Assembly: GCF_900103835.1 (NCBI RefSeq)
Contig: NZ_FNID01000004.1
Coordinates: 1 to 64,000 of the forward strand
DNA length: 64,000 nt
Direction: 5' to 3'
DNA from: Acetanaerobacterium elongatum
Lineage (GTDB): Bacteria; Bacillota; Clostridia; Oscillospirales; Ruminococcaceae
The notes under the pieces were generated by a model. The model did no database searches. It was not told where the DNA came from and saw nothing but the letters and a program-made list of their open reading frames with translations. Positions 35,219 to 44,326 of this stretch are shown piece after piece. Both the position numbers and the translations under genes were made by a program. Numbering within the stretch: position 1 is the stretch's first letter; every line of letters begins with the position of its first letter.

Positions 35219-35249
35219 ATAACTGTATTATTCTGAACCATACAGTTAT
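35219..35249. promoter_or_regulatory. Inverted repeat in a divergent intergenic region
   Basis: ATAACTGTAT (35219-35228), 11 bases, ATACAGTTAT (35240-35249), a perfect 10-bp inverted repeat between the divergent export operon and the YhhN-family gene. It has the size of a dimer operator. The 354-bp region otherwise holds only AT-rich sequence; TATAAT occurs near 35333 for the rightward gene with a poor -35. Confidence 0.45.
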
Positions 35250-35451
35250 GAGTATAATCCTTTATTCTATTTACGTCAACAATATTTTTACAGAATAAAC
35301 CAATATTCTGGCGAAATGCTTTAATATATGATATAATACCAGTAAACTGTTTCCAAATAGTCTGGAATATTCAGGCCAACCGCAGCCATAGTCTTTAGAG
35401 GTTAAATTAATCAGCTTTCATTACGACAACACTTTGAAAGGACATCAGACT

Positions 35452-36135
35452 ATGATAATCGCACTCTGTGCAGGAATGGGGATATCCTTGGCAGCCTACC
35501 TACAGCGCAGCTTGAAGGGAGGCTATGTATCTCAGCAGATGACGAAAGCCGTAACCAGCCTGTTTTTTATAATGATAGCCTTGGCCGCATATAACCAGCA
35601 TAAAGGAGATATCTACTATTTCTCGCTTGTACTGCTGGGGCTGATCTGCTCGCTTGTGGGGGATATCTTGATTCAAACGCAGAAGGCCGATGTGCGGTAC
35701 GATAAACAGATGCTCGCTTGCGGCATTGGCGCGTTCTTTGTGGCACACTGCTTTTACATTGCGGCATTCATACACCTTGCTCCCTTTCGGTTATGGGATA
35801 TTGTTATCTTCGCTGCAGCCTATGCCGTACTGCGCTTGATATTTATCCTTGCGAAGCTTAACTTTGGCAAGCTGCTTACGGCAAGCTACATATACCTTGG
35901 GGCCATTATGCTGATGTTTACCAAGGCACTTTCGCTTACCCTTTCGGGCGGCAGGTTTACGACGCTTTCCATACTGCTGCTCACAGGTGCAAGTTTGTTT
36001 GTAATCTCTGATTTCATACTGACGTTTTTAAACTTTTACCCTCCCTGTAAAAACAACCGGGTTGCTTCCTTGGCGGTAACGGTTACCTATTACGTTGCGC
36101 AGGCGCTGTTTGCGTTGAGTATCCTGCTTGTATAA
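35452..36135 (+). CDS. YhhN/TMEM86-family membrane protein (putative lysoplasmalogenase)
   Basis: 227 residues, about eight membrane helices. LVLLGLICSLVGDILIQ and LLTGASLFVISDFILTF carry the paired acidic motifs (GD and SD) of the YhhN family, whose eukaryotic members hydrolyse the vinyl ether of lysoplasmalogens. Plasmalogens occur in anaerobic Clostridia, so a lipid role is plausible but not shown. ATG at 35452 with AAAGGA nine bases upstream is preferred to TTG at 35434. A single gene on the plus strand between minus-strand operons. Confidence 0.75.
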   Translation: MIIALCAGMGISLAAYLQRSLKGGYVSQQMTKAVTSLFFIMIALAAYNQHKGDIYYFSLVLLGLICSLVGDILIQTQKADVRYDKQMLACGIGAFFVAHCFYIAAFIHLAPFRLWDIVIFAAAYAVLRLIFILAKLNFGKLLTASYIYLGAIMLMFTKALSLTLSGGRFTTLSILLLTGASLFVISDFILTFLNFYPPCKNNRVASLAVTVTYYVAQALFALSILLV

Positions 36136-36155
36136 TAGTCTGCCTTTCATTACAA

Positions 36156-36179
36156 AAGAGCCGGCTGATGCCGGCTCTT
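36156..36179 (+). terminator. Stem-loop after the YhhN-family gene
   Basis: AAGAGCCGGC, loop TGAT, GCCGGCTCTT: ten perfect pairs, 20 bases past the stop; no T-run on the plus strand. Confidence 0.6.
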
Positions 36180-36249
36180 AGGCTGTTGAAAAAGTATAAA
36201 TTGAAATAACATTGTTCAGGCGGACATGCGCCGCCGGAGCAATACCCCT

Positions 36250-36278
36250 AAAAATGTCTGCGGTGAGCAGACATTTTT
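36250..36278. terminator. Bidirectional terminator between convergent genes
   Basis: AAAAATGTCTGC, loop GGTGA, GCAGACATTTTT: twelve pairs with A and T flanks on both sides, so it can serve the cca gene (minus) and the YhhN-family gene (plus). Outer CCCC and GGGG could add to the stem. Confidence 0.8.
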
Positions 36279-36295
36279 GCTTGGGGGTGTTCATG

Positions 36296-37492
36296 TTACT
36301 CACTATAGCAGTGTGCAAGCGCAAGTAACGTGTCACGCTCGTTTAAAAACGGGTTGCCGATACAGCAATCAAGCAAGAACCTCAATACCCGCCCTACCAT
36401 TCGGGGCTCGAACAGGCCAAGCGCAAGAATGTCGTTTCCGTTTACGGCAAGGTGCGCAATACGGTATGGCTCGCCGGAGAGCTCAATACGGCGAATCTCC
36501 ATAACACAGTCAAGCACGGTATCGTCATTATAAAGTGCCTGTTTTACCCGCACCGCACTGAGCAGCTCCTCTGCCGAGTGATTCTGCAGCAGGCGCTTGA
36601 GATGAACGGTGTCGGCTATCATCTGCTTGCCAAGAGCGTCGGTAATGGAATGTATCACCTTTTTTTCGCGATTGGAAAGACGCAGTGCCTCCATGGTAAA
36701 GCTTAAATCCTGCGCACAGAGCACAAAAAACGCTGCAAGGCGTTCATAAAGGAACTGCGGCAACTCAGCAATCTGCGTAATCCGCTCGGAGGCGGCAAGC
36801 CCCACATGCATAAGCCCATTCGCCATAAGGATGATATTAAGCATATCCGGCCTATCACTCATAACGGTTTTTACAACCTCGTCACGAATGCGCTCGCCGC
36901 TGATGTGTTGCAGCAGGCGGGCGTTTTCTATCATGCTCAGCAGGGTAGCGCTCTCGGCCTCAAAGCCAAGGGTGGCACAGAACCGCACCCCGCGCAGAAT
37001 ACGCAACGCATCCTCGCGAAAGCGTACATCCGGCTGCCCTACCGCGCGGATCAGCCCTGCGGCAATATCCTCTGCGCCGCGGTAAGGGTCGTACAATCCC
37101 TCCTCGGGGTTATAGCAGATGGCGTTTACCGTAAAATCGCGGCGTGCCAGATCATCCTCAACGCGGGCGGTATGTGTCACCAACGCGGGCCTTCGGTTAT
37201 CGTGATATTCACCGTCGATGCGGAAAGTGGTAACCTCTACACTGTTTTTACCTATTATAACGGTAACGGTGCCAAAGCGTTCACCGGTGGCAATAGTATG
37301 CTCAAACAGAGCATGAACCTGCTGCGGCAGTGCATCGGTAGTCACGTCATAGTCGCTGGGGGTGCGCCCCATCAGAGAATCGCGCACACACCCGCCCACG
37401 GCATAGCCCTGATACCCTGCGCGCTTGAGCGTATGGATGATGGTTACAACATAATGCGGCAGTTCAATCGTCATATGTTCTATCACAGCCAT
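36296..37492 (-). CDS. cca: tRNA nucleotidyltransferase (CCA-adding enzyme family)
   Basis: 398 residues. Class II nucleotidyltransferase head: GYAVGGCVRDSLMGRTPSDY with the metal-binding DYD, GTVTVIIGKNSVEVTTFR, ARRDFTVNAICYNP and RFREDALRILRGVRFCA, then helical neck and body. It completes or repairs the 3' CCA of tRNA; poly(A) polymerases share the head, so the assignment rests on length and phylum. The start is uncertain: ATG at 37492 or ATG at 37474. Confidence 0.88.
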   Translation of the reverse strand: MAVIEHMTIELPHYVVTIIHTLKRAGYQGYAVGGCVRDSLMGRTPSDYDVTTDALPQQVHALFEHTIATGERFGTVTVIIGKNSVEVTTFRIDGEYHDNRRPALVTHTARVEDDLARRDFTVNAICYNPEEGLYDPYRGAEDIAAGLIRAVGQPDVRFREDALRILRGVRFCATLGFEAESATLLSMIENARLLQHISGERIRDEVVKTVMSDRPDMLNIILMANGLMHVGLAASERITQIAELPQFLYERLAAFFVLCAQDLSFTMEALRLSNREKKVIHSITDALGKQMIADTVHLKRLLQNHSAEELLSAVRVKQALYNDDTVLDCVMEIRRIELSGEPYRIAHLAVNGNDILALGLFEPRMVGRVLRFLLDCCIGNPFLNERDTLLALAHCYSE

Positions 37493-37521
37493 TCATCTGT
37501 TTCTTGTGGGGGGTTTATACG

Positions 37522-37555
37522 ATTATACCATAACCGCTTTGCGGTTATTATTCCA
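37522..37555. repeat. Small hairpin repeat, copy a
   Basis: ATAACCGC-TTT-GCGGTTAT (37530-37548) flanked by ATTATACC and TATTCC. The arrangement recurs at 57421-57450. It lies just upstream of cca on the minus strand. Confidence 0.5.
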
Positions 37556-37577
37556 TAGGGAATTCAATGTAAACAAC

Positions 37578-37610
37578 AAGGGCCGCGAACGCAAAAGGTT
37601 CACAGCCCTT
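37578..37610 (-). terminator. Probable terminator after the sortase gene
   Basis: Minus strand AAGGGC, then GAAC inner pairing with GTTC, loop CTTTTGC, and GCCCTT; 17 bases past the sortase stop. T-rich but interrupted tail. Confidence 0.55.
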
Positions 37611-37626
37611 CCTATACATATCAGCC

Positions 37627-38454
37627 TTATTCAACCTGCCTTGCGCCCGAATTCTTCACCGGCGATTTGGGGGCTTCATACGGCTTTTCACCGTCACGCA
37701 AAAGCCTTGCCATCACCACAAAGCGGCCGGTACCGTCGCTTCCGTACTTCACCGAGCAGGTTGAAAGGGTAAGAATCTTATCGCTGCCTGTTACGTCGAC
37801 ATCATAGTTATACAGCGAGCCTTCCCTGGCCTTTTGTATCATGCGTTCGAACTGGGTATCACTTGGGTTATTTTGAATATAATTAAACGTTGTTTTAGTG
37901 TAAAACGCCGCAAACACCCGCCACACAAGGTCCTGCTGCGCAGTGGAAAAATAAACGTTCGGCGTGGCTTTAGCAAACGCCTCGTCGGCAAACTTAAACA
38001 GCTGTGAAAATCGCTTTCCATCCGCGCTGTCTTTTAAATCGCTGTGCCCGTAAATGATGGTATTACGGGCAAGCTCCTGTGCGGTGCCAACCGGGCAATC
38101 GCAATCTACAAAGTAACAGCCGTACACACTGTTATTCCGCTGTTCATCCCGCCGGATATAATAGCTGTTATCAAACGACTGCAGCACACTGTTATCGATA
38201 TCGGTGGAGGGAATATACAGCCACCCCACCGTGTCATGATTTTTATCGGCTGCCTTTGAAACATTCTTTAAAAAGCTGTTCCCGGTAAAAACATTGCTGC
38301 TGGGTACACTGGAATCGGGCTTCTTATTCAGTTCTCCTTCAATACTTTGCTGAGAAATTGTTTTCACCGTGTTGGTGTAAAACATGGAGCAGGAGCATAG
38401 GTTTAGCAGCACAGCCGCCGCAAAGGTTGCAGCAATAAGCCTTTTTAGTGTCAT
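37627..38454 (-). CDS. srtB: Class B sortase, probably lipid-anchored
   Basis: 275 residues. Sortases cut a sorting motif and join the protein to peptidoglycan. The triad is visible: His137 in NTIIYGHSDL, Cys233 in LTLSTCSVKYG and Arg244 in GTGRFVVMARLL. Further matches are VGWLYIPSTDIDNSVLQ and the class B helix-rich insertion around FNYIQNNPSDTQFERM. The N-terminus LIAATFAAAVLLNLCSCSMF ends in a lipobox-like LCSC, so the enzyme may be held by lipid rather than by the usual uncleaved helix; the lipobox is not canonical. It starts 27 bases after the large surface protein gene, its likely substrate. Confidence 0.85.
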   Translation of the reverse strand: MTLKRLIAATFAAAVLLNLCSCSMFYTNTVKTISQQSIEGELNKKPDSSVPSSNVFTGNSFLKNVSKAADKNHDTVGWLYIPSTDIDNSVLQSFDNSYYIRRDEQRNNSVYGCYFVDCDCPVGTAQELARNTIIYGHSDLKDSADGKRFSQLFKFADEAFAKATPNVYFSTAQQDLVWRVFAAFYTKTTFNYIQNNPSDTQFERMIQKAREGSLYNYDVDVTGSDKILTLSTCSVKYGSDGTGRFVVMARLLRDGEKPYEAPKSPVKNSGARQVE

Positions 38455-38481
38455 AACGAATCTCCATCTTGCCCTTTACGG

Positions 38482-41400
38482 TTAGTACATAAGGCCAGTA
38501 TCCGGGTTTACCTTTTCGGCATCACTCACCGTAACGTTGACCTCTCCCGATTTATCTGCGGCGTTTTTAACCACCTTGCCAGCTAGGAAGTAGGTAGAAC
38601 AATGGTCAATCTTAAAAGCAACCGTGCCGCGTGAATTGGTTGTAACCTTGCCGTAGTAATCATTGCGTTTCATATCCAGGTTGTAGTAATGCAGGTACAG
38701 CGCCCGGCTCTTATACTTCGTGCCAAGGTCAACCATCAGGGTGGCTTTGCCGGGTAATGCCCCGTGATATTTAAAATACATCGTGATAAGAGGGGTGTTG
38801 GACTCGCTGCCCATCAGCACGCGAAGATCGGCCTCATCGGGTGAGGTAAAGCTCATTGAAAAGTTATAGCTTTCGGCAAACGGCACCACCGTGCTGAGAT
38901 CGGAACCCTTGAATGACAACGAATAGTCGTTGCCTTGGAAGATGATGGTCGTATCAGGATACTTCTTGAGCTCGACAAACACCTTGGAGGATACGGTTGC
39001 GTACTTGGTGATATCTACATAAATCACCTTTGACTTCTTAAAATCAATCTGGTCGGTGCTGATTGGCTTAAGCGTACCCTGCTGACCGTTTACACCGCGG
39101 TTAATATTCAGGCTATAAGCTTTTTTGGTTTTTCCGTCGTCTGCCGTTACCTCTATGGTAAACTTATTGGCCCCCGATTTAATGGCTTGAGAGTAGTTTC
39201 CATTGTAGTCCCCTATCTCTTTTGAGCCCTGTTTTACTACTATCTTTGCCCTTGAATCGGCCGGTACGGGGAAAATATCAATGTAATCCACATCGTTTTC
39301 AACCGGTACATTATAGGCGGTTATGGAGCTCTTGAAAACCGGCGACATATCGCCTTTGTCGACCTTCAGACTCTTCAGGTCGGCATTAGAGCTTTTTACG
39401 CGAAGGTCGTCATTGGTAACGGTTACGGTATAGGTTCGCTTTGTAACCTTATCCTCCGCAGTACAAACAACGGTAATAACGGTTTTTTCCGCAAGCTTTA
39501 TTGCTGCGCTGGCCGATCCGCTCTTAACCGGGACACCCTCCACCGTAACGGTAGCTTTCTTGTGGGTGGTTGTAGGTGTTACTGTAACCGTTGTGGTGGT
39601 ACCGGTTGCAGTGGCAGTATAAATCTGATTGGTGGGAGAGAATACCGGCGAAAGCGTAAGAGAACCTACCGTCAGATCTGAGAGCGAGGGGTCGCTGCTG
39701 GGGAGCTGGCGCTTTACCGAAAGTGAGTAGGTCATGGTATCGTGCCCGTTTTCGGCAAGCACCGTAACCATGATAGACTTAGTGACATTCACGTCAAGAT
39801 CTATGCGCAGCCCTTTTCCGTATGCAACCTCGGTTGAGTTTACCTGAACGGTTGCATATTTGCTTTCGGGCACAGGATATACCGTAATAAACCGCACATC
39901 GTTACTCAGAAGTATAGTATCGTATTCAATGGTGTATTTATCAAACGGGTAGCTGACAAGCTGGGTGGTGTAATCCTTGATGTCCAGCGAGGCCAGCAGC
40001 GCGTTTGTATCCGGCGGCTGACGGGTAATATTCAGATAGTATGTGCTCTTACTAACGCCATCCTCGGCGGTAACCGAAATAGCAACCTGCAACGTATCGG
40101 TGCTGATGGCAATATACTTGTTCGGGTCGAAGATGTTTAAATCGTCCTGCGGCTCCGGCGTAATGGCAACTGTAGCCTTTGCGTGGGTAGTTGGCGTTTC
40201 TAGCGTAATACGCTTGATGTTGTAGGGAAGGCTCATATTATAGGTTTTCACGCCTGGGTCGAAGGTTTTGTTATTGGGGTCGCTTAGCCGTGTATACGGG
40301 TGCACCGTACCGGTATCATCCTTTACCACAAGGTTTGAAAGCGTTGAATCGTCGCTGGGGGGAAGCCTTTCAATATTGATTCGGTAAACCGATACAGTAG
40401 TATCCTGTGCGGTAACCGTCAATTCAAAAGTGTATAGTTCCACGTTTGCATCGTTAATAGAAAACAAGCTGCTTTTACTTCCCGAATGAACAGAAGCGGT
40501 GGCGGCATTGTCCTTAACATTGTCTTTATACACATTGATAACAACATTAGAGGACGCTTTTACGCTGTTTTTTGTTGGTCTGAAGCTTAAAGACTGTATC
40601 CAGTGACCTACAGAAAGGTTATAATTCTTGGTATCGGGCTTAAAGGATATGGCTTGTACGGCACTGTCGCCGGTGGCATCAATACCGAATACCTCAAGAT
40701 TGCTGAGGGTAGAATCCTTATCCGGCGAGGTGTCTACTACCTGCAGGTTAAACTTCAACTCAAAGATTTTTCTGTCGCCGCTGGAGGCAGTAACGTAATA
40801 CTCAGCGGTAATGGTGGTAATGCCCACCTGCTTGGGGAGGAACTGAATTTGCACCGGATCCTCTACGAGTTCGTTTCCTCCGGGGTTTTCAAGCTTCGAC
40901 TTCCAGGTATAGACGTTTGTAACGCCGTCTCCGCTAAAGCCCTTTAAAGCATCTACAATACCGGTATTAGACGAGGTAATGGTGAAATAATCGGCACGAC
41001 CACCCTTTTTACCCAGTAAAAATAGTATGTTCAGCGGGTTATAAGAACCAGTCTGCTGAGGAAAACCCGATATGTTTCCCTTATTAATATCAAGCACATT
41101 GGTAGGCTCTATAGGAACAGAGTCTGACGGGTCTGCTGTTTTCTGGATTCGGGCTGAAGGGGAGGTACCGCTTCCCTTTATCACCAAGCGCAGCGGGCAC
41201 ACCTCATCTACCTTATCCGCTTCCGGTGCGCCGGAAGGCCAATAGATAATGGTTGCCGTTAACTTTCCTTCAACATCATCTTCCTGCCGCTTGACTCGGA
41301 CATTATCAAACAGTGAGAAAAGCGGTTCATTAATGGTTATTGCGCCTTGGTATGCCGCGTTATTGGCCTCCCATAACCATTTTAAATCTACATTAACACC

Positions 41401-42279
41401 GTAGACTTCCACACGTTTGGCAACGGTGAAGTCGCTGGTGATAAAGTCCAGATCATCATATCCAGTTAACTGGATATAGGGCTTTCTCTGGTTTGGATCC
41501 ATAATGGCCTTCTTTACATCCTCCACCAGCTGCTGTTTGGTCTTGATTACGAGAATCAAGCTGTCGGACTTTTGGGTAGCAAAGCTGATTCTAAAGCTGC
41601 TGTCCTTGGTAATCAGATGCTCAGTAATCAATTGGATGGTAAGCTTTGCGGTGGTAGCAGAATTGTAGAAGCCCACCGTATAGGTAAATTTGTCGCCTGT
41701 TGTGGCGGTAGGTTTTGAGGAGGATACTAGATTAAAATCTTTAAATACACCAACTGAGGTGCTGGTATTCATCACAAATTTAGGCGCACCGTCCGGCGCA
41801 ATGTCCGTAACATCCAGATACACATAACTATCCTGTTTAATAAGATTATTCTTATCGCTGGTTACCTTCGCAACATAGGGGAAATAAATAGGCCCGCTGG
41901 CGCCCACAGAGCAGTAGTTTTCTTGCGCGTCACCCACGGCATTCAGAGTGTAGAAATCGCCCATAACAGAATAAACGCCGTTGGCTCCTACCACCGCGTT
42001 AAGAGTATCGTTACTCTGGTTGATGGTGCAGACCGTGCCCGGTTCAACCTCTGCATTGCTGCTGTCGCGAATAATCAGGCGGCTGAGATAATAACCGGAT
42101 GGTGCGGTATTTTTAACATGTATACCACGCCCCTCGACAATAATAGCCTGAGAGGTATCACCGGTTTTGTCAAATTGAAGCCACTTGTTTCCAAGTTCTT
42201 CAGAATAAACGGGAAAGATTTCAACCAGCAGAGAAAGTACCATAATAAGCATGATGATTTTATAAGTATGCCTTTTCAT
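38482..42279 (-). CDS. Large secreted surface protein with five cadherin-like beta-sandwich repeats and terminal NPDTG
   Basis: 1265 residues. Signal peptide (IIMLIMVLSLLVEIFPVYS), an N-terminal half of beta-rich sequence I do not recognise (to about 510), then five tandem domains of the cadherin-like beta-sandwich type, each opening with a phrase such as STLSNLEVFG, STLSNLVVKD, SLSDLTVGSL or ADLKSLKVDKG and closing with TYSLNI- or YTVTVT-type strands. A C-terminal module follows (LGTKYKSRALYLHYYN, KIDHCSTYFLAGK), of the kind seen in clostridial surface proteins. The chain ends at VNPDTGLMY: an NPxTG-type sorting motif at residues 1258-1262 but with no hydrophobic helix or basic tail after it. 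SD GGAGGT is 11 bases from the ATG. The sortase follows directly. Confidence 0.8.
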   Translation of the reverse strand: MKRHTYKIIMLIMVLSLLVEIFPVYSEELGNKWLQFDKTGDTSQAIIVEGRGIHVKNTAPSGYYLSRLIIRDSSNAEVEPGTVCTINQSNDTLNAVVGANGVYSVMGDFYTLNAVGDAQENYCSVGASGPIYFPYVAKVTSDKNNLIKQDSYVYLDVTDIAPDGAPKFVMNTSTSVGVFKDFNLVSSSKPTATTGDKFTYTVGFYNSATTAKLTIQLITEHLITKDSSFRISFATQKSDSLILVIKTKQQLVEDVKKAIMDPNQRKPYIQLTGYDDLDFITSDFTVAKRVEVYGVNVDLKWLWEANNAAYQGAITINEPLFSLFDNVRVKRQEDDVEGKLTATIIYWPSGAPEADKVDEVCPLRLVIKGSGTSPSARIQKTADPSDSVPIEPTNVLDINKGNISGFPQQTGSYNPLNILFLLGKKGGRADYFTITSSNTGIVDALKGFSGDGVTNVYTWKSKLENPGGNELVEDPVQIQFLPKQVGITTITAEYYVTASSGDRKIFELKFNLQVVDTSPDKDSTLSNLEVFGIDATGDSAVQAISFKPDTKNYNLSVGHWIQSLSFRPTKNSVKASSNVVINVYKDNVKDNAATASVHSGSKSSLFSINDANVELYTFELTVTAQDTTVSVYRINIERLPPSDDSTLSNLVVKDDTGTVHPYTRLSDPNNKTFDPGVKTYNMSLPYNIKRITLETPTTHAKATVAITPEPQDDLNIFDPNKYIAISTDTLQVAISVTAEDGVSKSTYYLNITRQPPDTNALLASLDIKDYTTQLVSYPFDKYTIEYDTILLSNDVRFITVYPVPESKYATVQVNSTEVAYGKGLRIDLDVNVTKSIMVTVLAENGHDTMTYSLSVKRQLPSSDPSLSDLTVGSLTLSPVFSPTNQIYTATATGTTTTVTVTPTTTHKKATVTVEGVPVKSGSASAAIKLAEKTVITVVCTAEDKVTKRTYTVTVTNDDLRVKSSNADLKSLKVDKGDMSPVFKSSITAYNVPVENDVDYIDIFPVPADSRAKIVVKQGSKEIGDYNGNYSQAIKSGANKFTIEVTADDGKTKKAYSLNINRGVNGQQGTLKPISTDQIDFKKSKVIYVDITKYATVSSKVFVELKKYPDTTIIFQGNDYSLSFKGSDLSTVVPFAESYNFSMSFTSPDEADLRVLMGSESNTPLITMYFKYHGALPGKATLMVDLGTKYKSRALYLHYYNLDMKRNDYYGKVTTNSRGTVAFKIDHCSTYFLAGKVVKNAADKSGEVNVTVSDAEKVNPDTGLMY

Positions 42280-42672
42280 ATTCCCGTTTTACCTCCATAT
42301 GCAGAGAAAACAATAAATCTATTAATTAATTCGGAATAACTTGTTTAAACTTTATACTTAATTGTATTATAGCATAACATAGAAATAAATAGTACGGAAT
42401 TATGCAAAATAAAGGGGATTTTCTGCCTATATAGTAGAAACTAGCTTCCTTTGCATATAAAACTGCATTTATCTTATAAAAAAGCGCATCAATTTACAAC
42501 AAGGTACTATATTTTTAAAATATTGTCGGTTATAATTATTTGTAGCATTGATTGCGATGAAGCATTCCGCTACAATAGTAATTTTATATATGGCCGCAAC
42601 AATTCAGCGGCGTAAAATGAATCCGGAATGAAGAGACATTACGGATAAGGCTGAACAAAGGAGGTGCCGAAA
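42280..42672. other. Divergent intergenic region, AT-rich
   Basis: 393 bp between the surface-protein gene (minus) and the carboxypeptidase homologue (plus). No gene seen. TTGTAGC (42540-42546) and GCTACAA (42569-42575) form a spaced inverted repeat; TATAAT occurs at both sides (minus strand near 42365-42370, plus strand near 42531) but without good -35 boxes at proper distance. Confidence 0.5.
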
Positions 42673-44016
42673 TTGAAAGTGGTTTCTTTCCTGCTTGCAT
42701 TGATAATTCTGTTGAGTGCTCTGACTGGCTGCCAGAAGGCTAATGCCCAGTATACCCATACACCCGGATTTGAGCTTTCGAGCGAAGCGGTTTTCGTGAT
42801 GGATGTGAATACCAACGATATCATCTACGAAAAGAACGCCGACAAGCTGATGTTTCCCGCAGCACTCACCCAGATGCTGACCGCGCTGGTTGCAATGGAG
42901 AAAACGCAGGACCTGAATAGTGAGGTTACTGTACCTGACGGCTTTTCACCCCTTCAAGGCAGCGAAAGCTCTCCAATCGGAACCGCCTCGGCCGGAGAAA
43001 CATTTATAATGCAGGACCTTTTGCACTGCGTTATCATGAACACCGACAATACGGCAGCTACCCTGATTGCACAAGCAGCTGGCGGCGGGGACATTAACAG
43101 CTTTATCTCCCTGCTAAACGAAAAAGCCAAGGTACTAGGCACCAAGTCAACCAACTTTATTAATCCTACGGGAATTCACGATACCCATAACTATACAACT
43201 GCCAGAGATATGGCTGCCATTGCGGCTGCTGCGGTGTCTAATACTGCTTATATGGAGATTGCCTCAAAAACCGCCTATACGTTTGCTGCCGATAACCAAA
43301 GCTCCCGAAACGTAACCAGCAATCTCAGTATTCTAAGCACTGCGGGAGAATACCCGGCTGGTACAAAGGAGATTAAATTCAGTGCCGGCGAGGATACCGG
43401 CTCTAGCTTGGTATGTGTATTGGAGCAGGACGGCTTAAAAATCGTCGCGGTCTTAATGGGAGCTCCCTATTCTGTGGACGGCGCCGCCGTTTATGCGGAT
43501 ATGAAGAAGCTGCTTGGATGGGCGTCCTCTACCTGTGTGCTGGCGATTCCCCCAAAAAGCGGAGATACAATTCTCACTATAGGAGTTTCCGGCAACTTTA
43601 ACATAAAGGAGCTTCCGTTAAAAACAGAAAAAAATCTTAGTGATTTGTTGCCCAAGAAAGCACAATTAAAGGATATACAACTGTTCTGCTGTATCCCTTC
43701 AGGTATTAATAAGCCCGTAAACTCCGGTGAAGTTCTGGGAAAGGCTGATATTATTTACAATGGCAAGAAAACAAATTCGGTAAACCTGTTGGCCGTCGGC
43801 AGCGTTACCGAGGCCGGTAAGCAGAGCTCTGTACCCGATATACTTTTGACGGTTGGAATCGTATTTCTGTCGTTGTTTTTGCTGTTGCTGATCATACGCC
43901 AAATTAATATTATACGTTATCGTAAAAAGCGCCAGAGAGCGCTTGAACAGCGCCGCCGGCAGATGCGGCGTGAGCTTGAGAAGGGTACTGCAAATTCCTC
44001 TGTAAGAAGAAAATAG
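42673..44016 (+). CDS. Catalytically degenerate D,D-carboxypeptidase (DacF/PBP5-type) lipoprotein
   Basis: 447 residues from TTG at 42673 with AAAGGAGG eight bases upstream (GTG at 42664 overlaps the site). Lipobox ALTGC gives a lipid anchor at C20. The fold is S11 peptidase: SEAVFVMDVNTNDIIYEKNA and the C-terminal half NFINPTGIHDTHNYTTARDM align well. All three catalytic motifs are altered: SxxK is A64-L-T-Q67 (MFPAALTQMLTALVAMEK), SxN is TDN (124-126), and KTG is KFS (236-238). It ends in a membrane helix (TVGIVFLSLFLLLLII) and an Arg-rich tail. It should fold like a PBP yet not form an acyl-enzyme; a structural or ligand-binding role is inferred. Confidence 0.85.
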   Translation: MKVVSFLLALIILLSALTGCQKANAQYTHTPGFELSSEAVFVMDVNTNDIIYEKNADKLMFPAALTQMLTALVAMEKTQDLNSEVTVPDGFSPLQGSESSPIGTASAGETFIMQDLLHCVIMNTDNTAATLIAQAAGGGDINSFISLLNEKAKVLGTKSTNFINPTGIHDTHNYTTARDMAAIAAAAVSNTAYMEIASKTAYTFAADNQSSRNVTSNLSILSTAGEYPAGTKEIKFSAGEDTGSSLVCVLEQDGLKIVAVLMGAPYSVDGAAVYADMKKLLGWASSTCVLAIPPKSGDTILTIGVSGNFNIKELPLKTEKNLSDLLPKKAQLKDIQLFCCIPSGINKPVNSGEVLGKADIIYNGKKTNSVNLLAVGSVTEAGKQSSVPDILLTVGIVFLSLFLLLLIIRQINIIRYRKKRQRALEQRRRQMRRELEKGTANSSVRRK

Positions 44017-44039
44017 TTACTTAAAGGGTTTACTGTATT

Positions 44040-44077
44040 GCAAGGCTTTTATGATATTATAAAAGCCTTGCTTTTTT
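44040..44077 (+). terminator. Terminator after the carboxypeptidase homologue
   Basis: GCAAGGCTTTTAT, loop, ATAAAAGCCTTGC, then TTTTTT: thirteen pairs, 23 bases past the stop. Confidence 0.92.
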
Positions 44078-44226
44078 GAAGCCAGTTTTAGGGTAGTCTC
44101 GTTTATAAAGTAAGGGCTTAACTAATCTGGTTTCAGGTAGTGTTTTGCTCCCCCGGAGAACTAGCCTTAGTGAGTATAGCGATGGCTAACAGTAAGTAAA
44201 ATTTTTATAAATTATTCCGGTTTTAT

Positions 44227-44255
44227 TTGCTACTATAAAAAAACTGCTATATAAT
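44227..44255 (+). promoter_or_regulatory. Promoter of the adaptor-permease pair
   Basis: TTGCTA (44227-44232), 17-base spacer, TATAAT (44250-44255), about 70 bases before the adaptor gene. The gap from 44078 shows no gene. Confidence 0.8.
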
Positions 44256-44326
44256 TAGATAATTATTCTTAAAACCTAATAACTAAAAATGCGATAAATT
44301 TATTTATTCAGAAAGTGGTGGTCGTT

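Noticed and set aside
44100-44200. Possible further copy of the palindromic element
   Set aside because: ACTAATCTGG occurs but the inverted partner end and the interior hairpin are missing.
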